This document shows positions 49,290-58,258 of a stretch of DNA of 64,000 nt, piece after piece. The position numbers and the translations under genes were made by a program. Numbering within the stretch: the first letter of the stretch is position 1; every line of letters starts with the position of its first letter. Where the stretch lies: contig NZ_SDKK01000009.1 of assembly GCF_008107625.1 (NCBI RefSeq), positions 43,591-107,590 of the forward strand. The letters run 5' to 3'. Under the pieces are notes generated by a model that was given only the letters and a program-made list of their open reading frames with translations, had not been told where the DNA came from and did no database searches. This DNA comes from Zoogloea oleivorans. Its GTDB lineage: Bacteria; Pseudomonadota; Gammaproteobacteria; Burkholderiales; Rhodocyclaceae.

Positions 49290-49598
49290 AATAAAGACTA
49301 CTCCCGGGCCATTCCGGAAACCTGGTGTGACATCGCAGCAGTCTTTGCGGCTCTCGGCGACGAGCACCGACAACGCATCCTGCTCACCTTCGAACCTGGC
49401 GAACGGCTTAACGTCGGTCAGATTGCGGAGGTGTCCACTCTCGCCCGGTCAACCGTATCCCATCATTTGAAGGTACTTCGGGAGGCTGGGGTGCTGCAGG
49501 CTGAGCGTGAGGGGAAGGAAATTTATTTCCACGTGAACAAAGCATTTCTGCAGGAGGCCTTTGGCAAGGTCGCCGTGTATCTCGATACCTGTCTCTAG
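49287..49598 (+). CDS. ArsR/SmtB-family transcriptional regulator
   Basis: 103 aa winged-helix repressor. The DNA-binding helix is LARSTVSHHLKVLREAGVL with the wing AEREGKEIYFHVN. The family's metal-binding ELCVCDL motif is missing (NVGQIAEVSTLARS stands there), but Cys14 and Cys102 could form a redox pair as in sulfide or persulfide sensors of this family (inference). ATG at 49287. It lies 31 bases before the acyltransferase/AMP-ligase gene and diverges from the atp operon, so it probably controls the downstream envelope genes. Confidence 0.85.
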   Translation: MNKDYSRAIPETWCDIAAVFAALGDEHRQRILLTFEPGERLNVGQIAEVSTLARSTVSHHLKVLREAGVLQAEREGKEIYFHVNKAFLQEAFGKVAVYLDTCL

Positions 49599-49629
49599 AC
49601 TCCAGGCTCCGACCCGCTCTCCCTCAATC

Positions 49630-51768
49630 ATGCGAAACCTCATCAAAGCCCTGCTGCGCAGCATCGCCTCCATCCTGTTCCGCGTTCGCATCAACGGATC
49701 GCTACCGGAGGAAAAATCCCGGCTGCTGATCGTCGCCAACCACGAATCCTTTCTCGACGGCCTGCTGCTCGGCCTCTTTCTGCCCCTCGATCCGGTCTTC
49801 GTCGTGCATACCGGCGTAGTGCGCAACCCGGCCTTCCGGCTTCTCCTCGCGCTGGTGGATTACCTCGCTGTCGATCCGACGAGTCCGATGGCGATGAAGA
49901 AAGTGATCCGCCTTATCGAGGGCGGACGCCCGGTGGTGATCTTCCCGGAAGGCCGCATCACCACCACCGGCAGCCTGATGAAGACCTACGACGGCCCGGC
50001 CTTCGTCGCCGCCAAGACCGGCGCGACCATCCTGCCGGTGCGCATCGACGGTGCCGCCCGCACCTATTTCTCGCGGCTGGCCGCCCACGTGCCACGCAAG
50101 CTCTTCCCGCGCATCAGCCTGTCGATCCTGCCCACCACCCGCATCCCGATGCCGGATGCCGCCACCGCCCGCCTGCGCCGTCGCAAGGCGGGTGAAGCGA
50201 TGCGCCGCCTGATGCAGGAAATGATTTTCGCAACCCGCCCCGAGCAGACCCTCTTCGGCGCCCTGCTCGACGCAGCCGACATCCACGGGGTCAATCGGCG
50301 CCAGATCGAGGATCTCAAGCAGATCGAATACAGCTACCGCGACCTCATCAAGATGGCCCTCGCCCTTGGGCGCCTGGTGGCGAAAGAAAGCCAGCCCGGC
50401 GAACGGGTCGGCCTGCTGCTGCCCAACCTGGCGCCGACCCTCGGCCTGATCTTCGGCCTGGCGGCCCATCGGCGCACCGCCGCGATGCTCAACTACACTG
50501 CCGGCGTCGATGGCATGCAGGCCGCCTGTACCGCCGCCCAGGTGCACACAATCATCACCTCGCGCGCTTTTGTCGAGCAGGCCAAGCTCGGCGACAAACT
50601 CGCGGCCCTGCAGGGCGTGCATCTGCGCTACCTCGAAGACCTGCGCGACACCATGAGTTTTGGCGACAAACTGTGGCTGATGCTGTGGGCGCTGCCCTTC
50701 CCGCGCACTGCGCTGCCAGCGGGATCGCCCGAAGACGCGGCGGTGGTGATGTTCACCTCCGGTTCCGAAGGCAAGCCGAAGGGCGTCGTGCTGTCGCACC
50801 GGGCACTGCTCGCCAACATCGCCCAGATCCGTGCGGTGGTCGATTTTTCTACCGATGACAAGATCCTCAACGCCCTGCCGCTGTTCCACTCCTTTGGCCT
50901 CACCGCCGGCGGGCTGCTGCCGGTGCTCACCGGTGCCAAGGTCTTTCTTTACCCCTCGCCGCTGCATTACCGGGTCATCCCCGAACTCGCCTACGACCGC
51001 AACTGCACGGTGTTGCTCGGCACCAGCACCTTTCTCAGCAACTACGCCAAGTTCGCCCATCCTTACGACTTCTACCGCCTTCGCTACGTGATCGCCGGCG
51101 CCGAGAAGCTCGCCACACCCGTGCGCGACCTGTGGTTCGAGAAGTTCGGCATCCGCATCTTCGAAGGCTACGGTGCCACCGAAACCGCCCCCGTACTCGC
51201 CGTCAATACCCCGATGGCCTTTCGCAGCGGCACCGTCGGCCAGTTTTTGCCGGGCCTGCAGCACCAGCTGGTGCCGGTCCCCGGCATTCCAAAGGGCGGC
51301 ATGCTCCACGTGAAGGGCCCCAACCTGATGTCCGGCTACCTGCGCTTCGAGCAGCCCGGCGTACTGCAACCACCCGCCTCGCCCGCCGGCGAGGGTTGGT
51401 ACGAAACCGGCGACGTGGTCGAGATCGACGAAGACGGCTTCGTGAAGATCGTCGGCCGGGTCAAGCGCTTCGCCAAGGTGGCCGGCGAAATGGTGTCCCT
51501 CGAAGCCGTCGAAAAGCTGGCTGCCGTCGCCTCGCCCGGCGCTGCCCATGCCGCCTCGACGCAGCCGGATCCGGCCCGCGGCGAAACCATCCTGCTGTTC
51601 ACCACCGACCGCCAACTGGCCCGCGAACAGCTCCAGAGCGCTGCCCGCGACAGCGGCTGGCCGGAAATCGCCGTGCCTCGCCGGATCATCCCGGTAGAAG
51701 CCCTGCCACTGCTCGGTACCGGCAAGATCGACTACGTCACCCTCAAGCAATGGGCCGAAAAAGCCTGA
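49630..51768 (+). CDS. aas: Aas-type bifunctional lysophospholipid acyltransferase / acyl-ACP (acyl-CoA) synthetase
   Basis: 712 aa protein of two enzymes. The N-terminal PlsC domain has the NHESFLDG (HX4D) motif at about 37-44 and the VIFPEGRITTTG motif near 105; it re-acylates lysophospholipid. The C-terminal AMP-ligase has VVMFTSGSEGKPKGVVLSH, the GYGATETAPVLA motif and GWYETGDVVEIDEDGFVKIVGR, and activates a fatty acid on ACP or CoA. Start at the ATG at 49630. In E. coli Aas works with the flippase LplT, found here (fused to another PlsC) at 54403, so the cluster probably serves lysophospholipid recycling. Confidence 0.88.
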   Translation: MRNLIKALLRSIASILFRVRINGSLPEEKSRLLIVANHESFLDGLLLGLFLPLDPVFVVHTGVVRNPAFRLLLALVDYLAVDPTSPMAMKKVIRLIEGGRPVVIFPEGRITTTGSLMKTYDGPAFVAAKTGATILPVRIDGAARTYFSRLAAHVPRKLFPRISLSILPTTRIPMPDAATARLRRRKAGEAMRRLMQEMIFATRPEQTLFGALLDAADIHGVNRRQIEDLKQIEYSYRDLIKMALALGRLVAKESQPGERVGLLLPNLAPTLGLIFGLAAHRRTAAMLNYTAGVDGMQAACTAAQVHTIITSRAFVEQAKLGDKLAALQGVHLRYLEDLRDTMSFGDKLWLMLWALPFPRTALPAGSPEDAAVVMFTSGSEGKPKGVVLSHRALLANIAQIRAVVDFSTDDKILNALPLFHSFGLTAGGLLPVLTGAKVFLYPSPLHYRVIPELAYDRNCTVLLGTSTFLSNYAKFAHPYDFYRLRYVIAGAEKLATPVRDLWFEKFGIRIFEGYGATETAPVLAVNTPMAFRSGTVGQFLPGLQHQLVPVPGIPKGGMLHVKGPNLMSGYLRFEQPGVLQPPASPAGEGWYETGDVVEIDEDGFVKIVGRVKRFAKVAGEMVSLEAVEKLAAVASPGAAHAASTQPDPARGETILLFTTDRQLAREQLQSAARDSGWPEIAVPRRIIPVEALPLLGTGKIDYVTLKQWAEKA

Positions 51769-51793
51769 GCACGCTTAAGCAAAGGAATCCGTC

Positions 51794-52636
51794 ATGATCC
51801 GCAAATCCGTCGTGCTTCTGTGTGCAACCCTGGCTCTGGGCACCCTGTCCGGCTGCGCCACCTGGTTCGATCACAATTCCCGCACCCAACGCGGCACAGT
51901 GGTCGAATACCTTTACCCGAAGGGCGACAAGCCCATCCTCGCCCCCACCGTACCCGAGCTCCGCCTGCCCCTGCGGGTCGGCATCGCCTTCGTCCCCGGC
52001 GAGCGCTTCGGCGACCTGAGCGAAGCCGAGCGCGACCAGCTCCTCAACCGGATCAAATCGGCCTTCGCCAATCGGCCCTACATTTCCGCCATCGAGGTCA
52101 TCCCCAGCGCCTACCTGCGGGCCGGCGGCGGTTTCGACAACCTGGAACAGGCCGCCCGCATGTTCAACGTGGATGTCGTCACCCTCTTGTCCTACGATCA
52201 GGTCCAGTTCAACGACAGCAACCGCCTGTCCCTGCTTTACTGGACCATCGTCGGTGCCTACCTGATCAATGGCGACCAGTACGACGTAAACACCCTCGTC
52301 GATGCCTCGGTATTCGACGTGAAAAGCCGCAATCTGCTCTTCCGCGCACCCGGCACCAGCCAGATCAAGGGCAGTTCGCCAATGGTCAAGTTCTCGGAAG
52401 CATCCCGTGCCGCGCGCAGCGAAGGCTTCAGCCAGGCCATCGACAGCCTGATTCCCCAACTCGACAAGCAACTGGAAACCTTCAAAGTCCGCGTAAAAGA
52501 AGAGAAAGTCGCGCGTATTGTCGAAAAACCGGGTTACAGCGGCAGCCACAGGGGTGGTGATACCGGTCTTGCCGGACTTGGCCTGATCGGCGTCGCCGCC
52601 TTGCTCGCCCTTGCCCGCCAGCGTCGTGGTGGCTGA
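51794..52636 (+). CDS. Rhombotail lipoprotein
   Basis: 280 aa protein with a lipoprotein signal (lipobox LSGC) and, at the C-terminus, a GlyGly-CTERM-like tail: Gly-rich segment SHRGGDTGLAGLGLIG, a hydrophobic helix AALLALA and basic RQRRGG. That is the layout of the rhombotail lipoprotein family, whose tail is recognised by rhombosortase, the gene directly after it. The middle part contains YLYPKGDKPILAPTVPEL and RVGIAFVPGERFGDLS segments typical of the family. It overlaps the rhombosortase start by about 11 bases, implying coupling. Confidence 0.85.
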   Translation: MIRKSVVLLCATLALGTLSGCATWFDHNSRTQRGTVVEYLYPKGDKPILAPTVPELRLPLRVGIAFVPGERFGDLSEAERDQLLNRIKSAFANRPYISAIEVIPSAYLRAGGGFDNLEQAARMFNVDVVTLLSYDQVQFNDSNRLSLLYWTIVGAYLINGDQYDVNTLVDASVFDVKSRNLLFRAPGTSQIKGSSPMVKFSEASRAARSEGFSQAIDSLIPQLDKQLETFKVRVKEEKVARIVEKPGYSGSHRGGDTGLAGLGLIGVAALLALARQRRGG

Positions 52637-53174
52637 AAACCGCCTGCTTCTGGTCGCCCTCGGGTTTATCGTCGTGGCCAATCTGCTGCCCGCAGACCTG
52701 ATGGAGTTCAACAGGCCGGCCATCCTCGGCGGCCAGTTGTGGCGTCTGTGGACCGGCCAGTTCTGCCACTGGTCCACGCTGCACCTGGCCGGCAACCTCG
52801 CCGCCATCGCCGGGCTGGCCCTGGTGGCCGGCAAGCCGATCTGCCGCTGGCTGGTTCTGTTGCCCGTCGCGGCCCCGCTGCTGTCGCTGTTTCTGCTGGC
52901 CACCACGCCGGAAATGGAACATTACCGGGGCCTGTCCGGACTGGTGGCGATGCTGGTGGTCGGCGCTGCGGTCGAAGGCGGCACGATCGGGTGGATCCTT
53001 GCCATCGCGTGGATCGGCAAGCTCACCTTCGATATTTTCAGCGGCACACCATCACCACTACTGCCCGACGGTATCGTCACCAGCTGGCAGTCCCATGTAG
53101 GCGGCCTGCTGCTTGGCCTCCTCGCCGCTGCCGGCTTCCGGCTGCGCGACACCCGGAAGCCTTCCCGCCCATGA
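52626..53174 (+). CDS. rrtA: Rhombosortase (rhomboid-family GlyGly-CTERM protease)
   Basis: 182 aa intramembrane serine protease with about six helices. The catalytic Ser is in EHYRGLSGLVAML (GLSG), the catalytic His in SWQSHVGGLLLGLL and the N-terminal WTGQFCHWSTLHLAGN block is the family motif with its His-Trp and Asn. It cleaves the C-terminal tail of GlyGly-CTERM/rhombotail substrates. Start unclear: I take a GTG at 52626 (or 52629), though a TTG at 52611 is in frame. Stop overlaps the amidohydrolase ATG (ATGA). Confidence 0.85.
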   Translation: MVAENRLLLVALGFIVVANLLPADLMEFNRPAILGGQLWRLWTGQFCHWSTLHLAGNLAAIAGLALVAGKPICRWLVLLPVAAPLLSLFLLATTPEMEHYRGLSGLVAMLVVGAAVEGGTIGWILAIAWIGKLTFDIFSGTPSPLLPDGIVTSWQSHVGGLLLGLLAAAGFRLRDTRKPSRP

Positions 53175-54406
53175 ATCGACGTCATTTCCTGTTCGGCACG
53201 TTGAGTGCTGCAGCACTGTTCGGTTCCGGCGGCACGGCACTGGCCCGCCATACCGTCTGGAACCCGTGCCGCGCCAACCTGCCGCCCGACATCGCAAACC
53301 ACGATATCGTCCGCTCGGCCTGGCAGGGCCTCGACCCCACCAAGGTGTGGGACTGCCACGCCCACCTGGCCGGCATTGGCGACGGCGCCTCCGGCATCGA
53401 GATGAATCCACGGATGCTCAGTCCGCTCCACCCCACCGAATATCTGCAGCGCCTCTTCTACCTCAACGCCGGCTGCGCCCACGAGGCCCCCGGCCGGGTA
53501 GACCAGAGCTACGTGGAACGCCTGCACAACCTGAGCGATGGCATGGCACCCGGCTTCAAGCTGCTGCTCTTTGCCTTCGAGCGCACCCACAACAGCAGCG
53601 GCCAGCCTCGCCCCGAACTCACCGCCTTTCACGTCCCCAACACCTACGCCCGCGACGTGGCGCGCGCGCATCCGGCGTACTTTGAATGGGCCTGCTCGAT
53701 CCACCCCTACCGGCCGGATTGCGTCGAGGCCCTCGAAGCCGCCACCCGCGATGGCGCGCGCGCCGTGAAATGGCTGCCGCCGGCGATGGGAATCGATCCC
53801 GCCTCCCCCGCCTGTGACCGTTTCTACGCCGCCCTCGCCCGCCTCGACCTGCCGCTGATCAGCCACGCCGGCGAAGAAAAAGCCGTCCATGGCGCCGGCC
53901 AAGCCGCTTGGGGCAACCCGCTGCGCCTGCGCCGGGCCCTGGATCACGGCGTGCGCGTAGTCGTCGCCCATTGCGCCAGCCTTGGCGAGGACCACGACGA
54001 AGATCAGGGCACTCACGGGCCGAAAGTTTCCAGCTTCAGCCTGTTCGCCCGCCTGATGCGCGAAGCCCGTTACGAAGGCAGGCTCTTCGGGGACATCTCG
54101 GCGATCACCCTGCGCAACCGCCAGCTGGGCGTCATCCGGACCCTCCTCGAGCGGGACGACTGGCAACCGCGCCTGCTCTTCGGCACCGACTACCCGCTGC
54201 CCGGCATCCTGCCGCTGGTATCCCCCCGCCGGCTGGCCGCCGAAAAACTCCTCGACGCCGCCGCCGTGCCGGTGCTGGAAACCCTCCGCGAGCACAATCC
54301 GCTGCTTTTCGACTTTGTCCTCAAGCGCCAGCTGCGCTCAGGCAAACATCACTTTTCCGCCAACGTCTTCGAAACACGCCCCTTTTTCGATCGGAAACCC
54401 GCATGA
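53171..54406 (+). CDS. Tat-exported amidohydrolase family protein
   Basis: 411 aa metal-dependent hydrolase of the amidohydrolase-2 group. A twin-arginine signal (MNRRHFLFGTLSAAALFGSGG) directs folded export. Metal ligands are suggested by WDCHAHLAGIG (HxH), ISHAGEEKA, VVVAHCASLGEDHDED and the Asp in LFGTDYPLPG. Overlaps the rhombosortase and the LplT-PlsC gene by four bases each (ATGA), so it is part of the same operon. Substrate unknown. Confidence 0.8.
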   Translation: MNRRHFLFGTLSAAALFGSGGTALARHTVWNPCRANLPPDIANHDIVRSAWQGLDPTKVWDCHAHLAGIGDGASGIEMNPRMLSPLHPTEYLQRLFYLNAGCAHEAPGRVDQSYVERLHNLSDGMAPGFKLLLFAFERTHNSSGQPRPELTAFHVPNTYARDVARAHPAYFEWACSIHPYRPDCVEALEAATRDGARAVKWLPPAMGIDPASPACDRFYAALARLDLPLISHAGEEKAVHGAGQAAWGNPLRLRRALDHGVRVVVAHCASLGEDHDEDQGTHGPKVSSFSLFARLMREARYEGRLFGDISAITLRNRQLGVIRTLLERDDWQPRLLFGTDYPLPGILPLVSPRRLAAEKLLDAAAVPVLETLREHNPLLFDFVLKRQLRSGKHHFSANVFETRPFFDRKPA

Positions 54407-56283
54407 GTTCCCAGTTCCATCTCCTCCGCGAGCAACGTTTCCGGCCCTTCTTCCTGACCCAGTTCCTCGGCGCCTTCAACGACAACCTGTTCAAGAACGC
54501 GCTGGTCGTGCTGCTCACCTTCCAGGCGGCCAGCTGGACGACGATCAAGCCGGAGCTCCTCGCCAACCTGGCTGCGGGCATTTTCATCCTGCCCTTCTTC
54601 CTGTTCTCGGCAACCGCCGGCCAGCTCGCCGACAAATACGACAAGGCCTATTTGACGCGACTTGTGAAGGTGCTCGAAATCGCCATCATGGTCGTCGCCC
54701 TCGCCGGCTTCCTGCTGCACAACCTGGCGACGCTGTTCGGCGCCCTGTTCCTGCTCGGCTGCCACTCGACCCTCTTCGGCCCGGTGAAATACGCCCTGCT
54801 GCCCCAGCACCTGCACGAGGAAGAACTCGTCGGAGGCAACGCGCTGGTGGAAGCCGGCACCTTCGTCGCCATCCTCATCGGCACCCTGGTCGGCGGGCTG
54901 CTCGCCGCTGCCGAATATGGCGATCTATGGATCGCCGGCGGCGGCATCCTGGTCGCCATCACCGGCTATTTCACCAGCCGCGGCGTACCGCCGGCCCCCG
55001 CGCCCGAACCCGGCCTGAAGGTCAATCCGAATCCATTCACCGAAACCTGGCGCAACATCGGCTTCGCCCGCGAAAACCGGCCGGTTTTCCTGGCAATCAT
55101 GGGCATCTCGTGGTTCTGGCTGTACGGTGCACTGTTCCTGGCCCAGTTTCCGGCCTACGCCAAGGGCGTCCTGGGGGGCGGCGAAGGCACCGTAACGCTG
55201 CTGCTGGCCACCTTCACGGTGGGCATCGGGCTCGGTTCCCTGCTGTGCGAAAAACTCTCCGGCGGCCACGTGGAAATCGGCCTGGTGCCCTTCGGCTCCA
55301 TCGGCCTGACCCTTTTCGGGCTCGACCTGGCCTTCGCTTCGCCGGCCGTGCTGCCCGCCGGTGCGCCGCTGGCCATCGGCGCTGTGCTGGCCCAGCCGGG
55401 CATGCTCCGGGTGCTGCTGGCCCTGCTGATGCTCGGCGTTTTCGGCGGATTCTTCATCGTGCCGCTCTACGCGATGATGCAAAGCCGTTCCGCCGCCGGC
55501 CACCGGGCCCGGGTGATCGCCGCCAACAACATCCTCAACGCGCTGTTCATGGTTACCGGCGCGCTGGCTGCCGGCGCCCTGCTCGGCGCCGGCCTGAGCA
55601 TCCCGATACTGTTCGGCGTGGCAGCCCTGATGAACGCGGCGGTGGCGCTGTACATTTTCCGGCTGGTGCCGGAATTTCTGCTGCGTTTCATCGTCTGGCT
55701 ACTTATCCACAGCGTGTACCGCCTGCGCACCGAGGGCCTCGAGCACATCCCGGAAAACGGCCCGGCAGTCATCGTGTGCAACCATGTGAGCTTCGTCGAT
55801 GCGCTGGTGATCGCCGCCGCATGCCGGCGCCCGATCCGCTTCGTGATGGATCACCGCATCTTCCGCTGGCCGGTGCTGTCCTTCGTGTTCCGCCATAGCC
55901 AGGCGATTCCCATCGCTCCGGCCAAGGAAGACCCGGCGATGATGGATGCGGCCTTTGCCGAAGTGTCGGCGGCGCTGGCCGCCGGCGAGCTGATCGGGCT
56001 GTTCCCGGAAGGAAAGATCACTGCCGATGGGGAGCTGTGCCCCTTCCGCCCGGGCATCGCCCGCATCCTCGACGCCAATCCGGTGCCGGTCGTGCCGCTG
56101 GCCCTGCGCGGACTGTGGGGCAGCATGTTTTCGCGCAAGGACGGTCCGGCACTCAGCCGGCCCTTGCGGCGCGGCCTGTTCAACAAGATCGAGCTGGTCG
56201 CCGGCGCACCACTTGCGCCGGAAACGGTAAGCATCCCCGGCCTTCAGGTGCAGGTGGCAGAACTGCGTGGCGACTGGAAATAG
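54403..56283 (+). CDS. Fused LplT-type lysophospholipid transporter / PlsC acyltransferase
   Basis: 626 aa protein. The first about 400 residues are a major-facilitator transporter of the LplT type, with FLTQFLGAFNDNLFKNALVVL and LLGCHSTLFGPVKYALLP as diagnostic blocks. The last about 180 residues form a PlsC acyltransferase with NHVSFVDALV (HX4D) and GLFPEGKITADG. LplT flips lysophospholipid into the inner leaflet and PlsC re-acylates it. The fusion supports direct hand-over. ATG at 54403 overlaps the upstream gene. Together with Aas at 49630 the locus holds two PlsC domains. Confidence 0.88.
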   Translation: MSSQFHLLREQRFRPFFLTQFLGAFNDNLFKNALVVLLTFQAASWTTIKPELLANLAAGIFILPFFLFSATAGQLADKYDKAYLTRLVKVLEIAIMVVALAGFLLHNLATLFGALFLLGCHSTLFGPVKYALLPQHLHEEELVGGNALVEAGTFVAILIGTLVGGLLAAAEYGDLWIAGGGILVAITGYFTSRGVPPAPAPEPGLKVNPNPFTETWRNIGFARENRPVFLAIMGISWFWLYGALFLAQFPAYAKGVLGGGEGTVTLLLATFTVGIGLGSLLCEKLSGGHVEIGLVPFGSIGLTLFGLDLAFASPAVLPAGAPLAIGAVLAQPGMLRVLLALLMLGVFGGFFIVPLYAMMQSRSAAGHRARVIAANNILNALFMVTGALAAGALLGAGLSIPILFGVAALMNAAVALYIFRLVPEFLLRFIVWLLIHSVYRLRTEGLEHIPENGPAVIVCNHVSFVDALVIAAACRRPIRFVMDHRIFRWPVLSFVFRHSQAIPIAPAKEDPAMMDAAFAEVSAALAAGELIGLFPEGKITADGELCPFRPGIARILDANPVPVVPLALRGLWGSMFSRKDGPALSRPLRRGLFNKIELVAGAPLAPETVSIPGLQVQVAELRGDWK

Positions 56284-56291
56284 GACAAAAA

Positions 56292-56717
56292 CTACAACCC
56301 TGTCCGCACCTCGAAACGCAGTACGGCCTTGTCCGCTCCGTCAAACAGCACCAGATGGCGACCCTCGATCTGCCACCGCACGACCCTCTGCAACAGGCTG
56401 ACGAATCCGGCTTCTTCCTTCATGCCAGTTGCGCAGGCCATTCTGCTTGCGGCGAGCAGGCCGAACTTGAGCTTGTCACCATCCAGCGTGTAAGTCGTCA
56501 TCAGGCGGTTACACCCCCCGCTGCCACCAAGCCGCTTGTCCTTGAGCAAGATTTCGGCTGGACGGGCCCGACTGCCGGGTGCTACGGCAACCCCATCCTG
56601 ACTGACCAGCGTCCAGGGCGTGTCTTCCAGCGGCACGGCCGACGTAGCGGAAATCCCGCTACAGGCCTGAACCAGAAGGGCAAAGGGCAACGCGGCGAGC
56701 AAGGGGCGTATCGACAT
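56292..56717 (-). CDS. META domain lipoprotein (HslJ-like)
   Basis: 141 aa envelope protein with lipoprotein signal (lipobox VQAC, Cys19) and one META domain: PLEDTPWTLVSQDG, then RLGGSGGCNRLMTTYTLDG, and the SRMACATGMKEE motif with the conserved Cys. Such proteins are linked to envelope stress or drug tolerance, with unknown mechanism. Converges with the LplT-PlsC gene, eight bases apart. Confidence 0.85.
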   Translation of the reverse strand: MSIRPLLAALPFALLVQACSGISATSAVPLEDTPWTLVSQDGVAVAPGSRARPAEILLKDKRLGGSGGCNRLMTTYTLDGDKLKFGLLAASRMACATGMKEEAGFVSLLQRVVRWQIEGRHLVLFDGADKAVLRFEVRTGL

Positions 56718-56746
56718 GAGAAACCTCCGCTGAAACTGTGGATAAC

Positions 56747-57373
56747 TCAGGCGCCCTGGGCGGCTGCCAACTCAGCGTCCTTTTCGCGCGCCCACAACAG
56801 TGCCGGCCGGGCGTTGACGCGCTCGGCGTAGGCGCGCAGCACCGGCAAGTCGGGCACCAGACCAAACTGCAGGGTCCAGCCGAGAGCGGTTCCCCACAGC
56901 ACATCAGCCGCGCTGAAACGCTCGCCGAGCAGCCAGGGGCCTTTTTCAAGCTGCGCCACCAGCGTCGCCAACATGGTGTCGAAGTCGCCATAAGGCGACA
57001 AACCCTTCGATGACGCCTCATGTTTCATGGCCCGGTCGACCACTGCCGGCTCATAACTGGAACCGTAGAACACCAGCCAGCGCAGGTAGGCGCCGCGCAG
57101 CGGGTCGCCCATTTGCGGTGCCAGACCGCTTTCCGGGTAGAGATCGCCCAGATAGATGACGATGGCCGGCTGCTCGGTGACCAGGGTTTCCCCGTGCACA
57201 ATGGCCGGCACCTTGCCCATCGGGTTGATGGCCAGATAGGCAGGCTCACGCTGCTCGCCAGCCTTCATGTTGAGCACCTTCAGTGCATAGTCGGCGTCCA
57301 GTTCGCGCAATAGCGCGAGGATGCCCGAGGAGCGGGTGTTGGGGGAATGAAAAAAGGTAACGCGACGATCCAT
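56747..57373 (-). CDS. Glutathione S-transferase family protein
   Basis: 208 aa GST with an N-terminal thioredoxin-like domain (VTFFHSPNTRSSGILALLREL) in which the Ser/Thr of SPNTRSSG would contact glutathione, then MGKVPAIVHGETLVTEQPAIVIYL and a helical C-terminal domain (GERFSAADVLWGTAL). Substrate unknown; the class resembles beta or nu GSTs. An AAGGAG precedes the ATG. Confidence 0.87.
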   Translation of the reverse strand: MDRRVTFFHSPNTRSSGILALLRELDADYALKVLNMKAGEQREPAYLAINPMGKVPAIVHGETLVTEQPAIVIYLGDLYPESGLAPQMGDPLRGAYLRWLVFYGSSYEPAVVDRAMKHEASSKGLSPYGDFDTMLATLVAQLEKGPWLLGERFSAADVLWGTALGWTLQFGLVPDLPVLRAYAERVNARPALLWAREKDAELAAAQGA

Positions 57374-57432
57374 GCTGAATCTCCTTCAAGAGCCGGTCGC
57401 AGGCAGCTTAGCCCATGACCGGCGACGGGCCG

Positions 57433-58149
57433 TCAGCCCAGGTTCTGCAGGGCAAATTCCCAGTTGATGAGCTTGTCGATCAGCGCATTCACATAATCGG
57501 CACGACGATTCTGGTAGTCCAGGTAATAGGCGTGCTCCCACACATCGATGGTGAGCAAAGGCTTGAGGCCGGCCGTGAGGGGCAGCTCGGCGTTGGCGGT
57601 CTTGACCACCTTGAGCTTGTCGCCATCGGCCACCAGCCAGGCCCAGCCACTACCAAACTGGCTCATGGCAGCGGCGGCGAGTTCCTTCTTGAGGGCATCG
57701 ACGCTACCAAAAGAGGCTTCGATCTTCTGCTTGAGGGCCGCCGGCGGTTCACCACCGCCATTCGGGCGCAGGCTCTTCCAGTAGAAACTGTGGTTCCAGG
57801 TCTGGGCAGCGTTGTTGAAGATGGCGGTTTTGTCGGCCTTGCCGGCCACCGCGGCGATGATCTTGTCGAGGGACAAGTCAGCCAGATCCGAACCGGCAAT
57901 CAGCTTGTTCAAGTTATCCACATAGCCCTTGTGATGCTTTCCATAGTGGAAGCCCAGGGTGTTGGCGGAAATAACCGGACTCAAGGCGCTGTCTGCATAA
58001 GGCAGGGACGGCAGCACGATGGGACTGGCGGCGCGGGCGATCGCAGGAACGCCGCCGAGGGAGGCAAAGGCAAGCGCGCCCAGCGAAGCACCCAGAAACT
58101 GACGACGACTAAAGCCGGCTGGCGAATCAGAAAAAACCAAGGAAGGCAT
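57433..58149 (-). CDS. sodB: Superoxide dismutase (Fe type) with Tat signal peptide
   Basis: 238 aa enzyme converting superoxide to oxygen and hydrogen peroxide. The metal ligands are found in [18 protein letters not shown] (His), [11 protein letters not shown] (His), and [17 protein letters not shown] (Asp, His). Gln in AAQTW and the GGGEPP/LRPNGG segment fit the Fe form. Unlike cytosolic SodB it starts with a Tat-type signal, [20 protein letters not shown] (residues 14-33), then an AIARAA cleavage-like site. So it is likely exported to the periplasm. Confidence 0.88.
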   Translation of the reverse strand: MPSLVFSDSPAGFSRRQFLGASLGALAFASLGGVPAIARAASPIVLPSLPYADSALSPVISANTLGFHYGKHHKGYVDNLNKLIAGSDLADLSLDKIIAAVAGKADKTAIFNNAAQTWNHSFYWKSLRPNGGGEPPAALKQKIEASFGSVDALKKELAAAAMSQFGSGWAWLVADGDKLKVVKTANAELPLTAGLKPLLTIDVWEHAYYLDYQNRRADYVNALIDKLINWEFALQNLG

Positions 58150-58258
58150 GCGATATCTCCGGTTGGGAATCGATGAGTCCGGATTTCGTGAGGAGAACCC
58201 GGTCCGCCATTATTAGCCAGTACGGCAGGCTTTTGTCATCGATCCGTGCAAGCGGAAA

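Noticed and set aside
57392-57423. GCCGGTC / GACCGGC hairpin between sodB and the GST gene
   Set aside because: 18-base loop and no T-run; not credible as a terminator.
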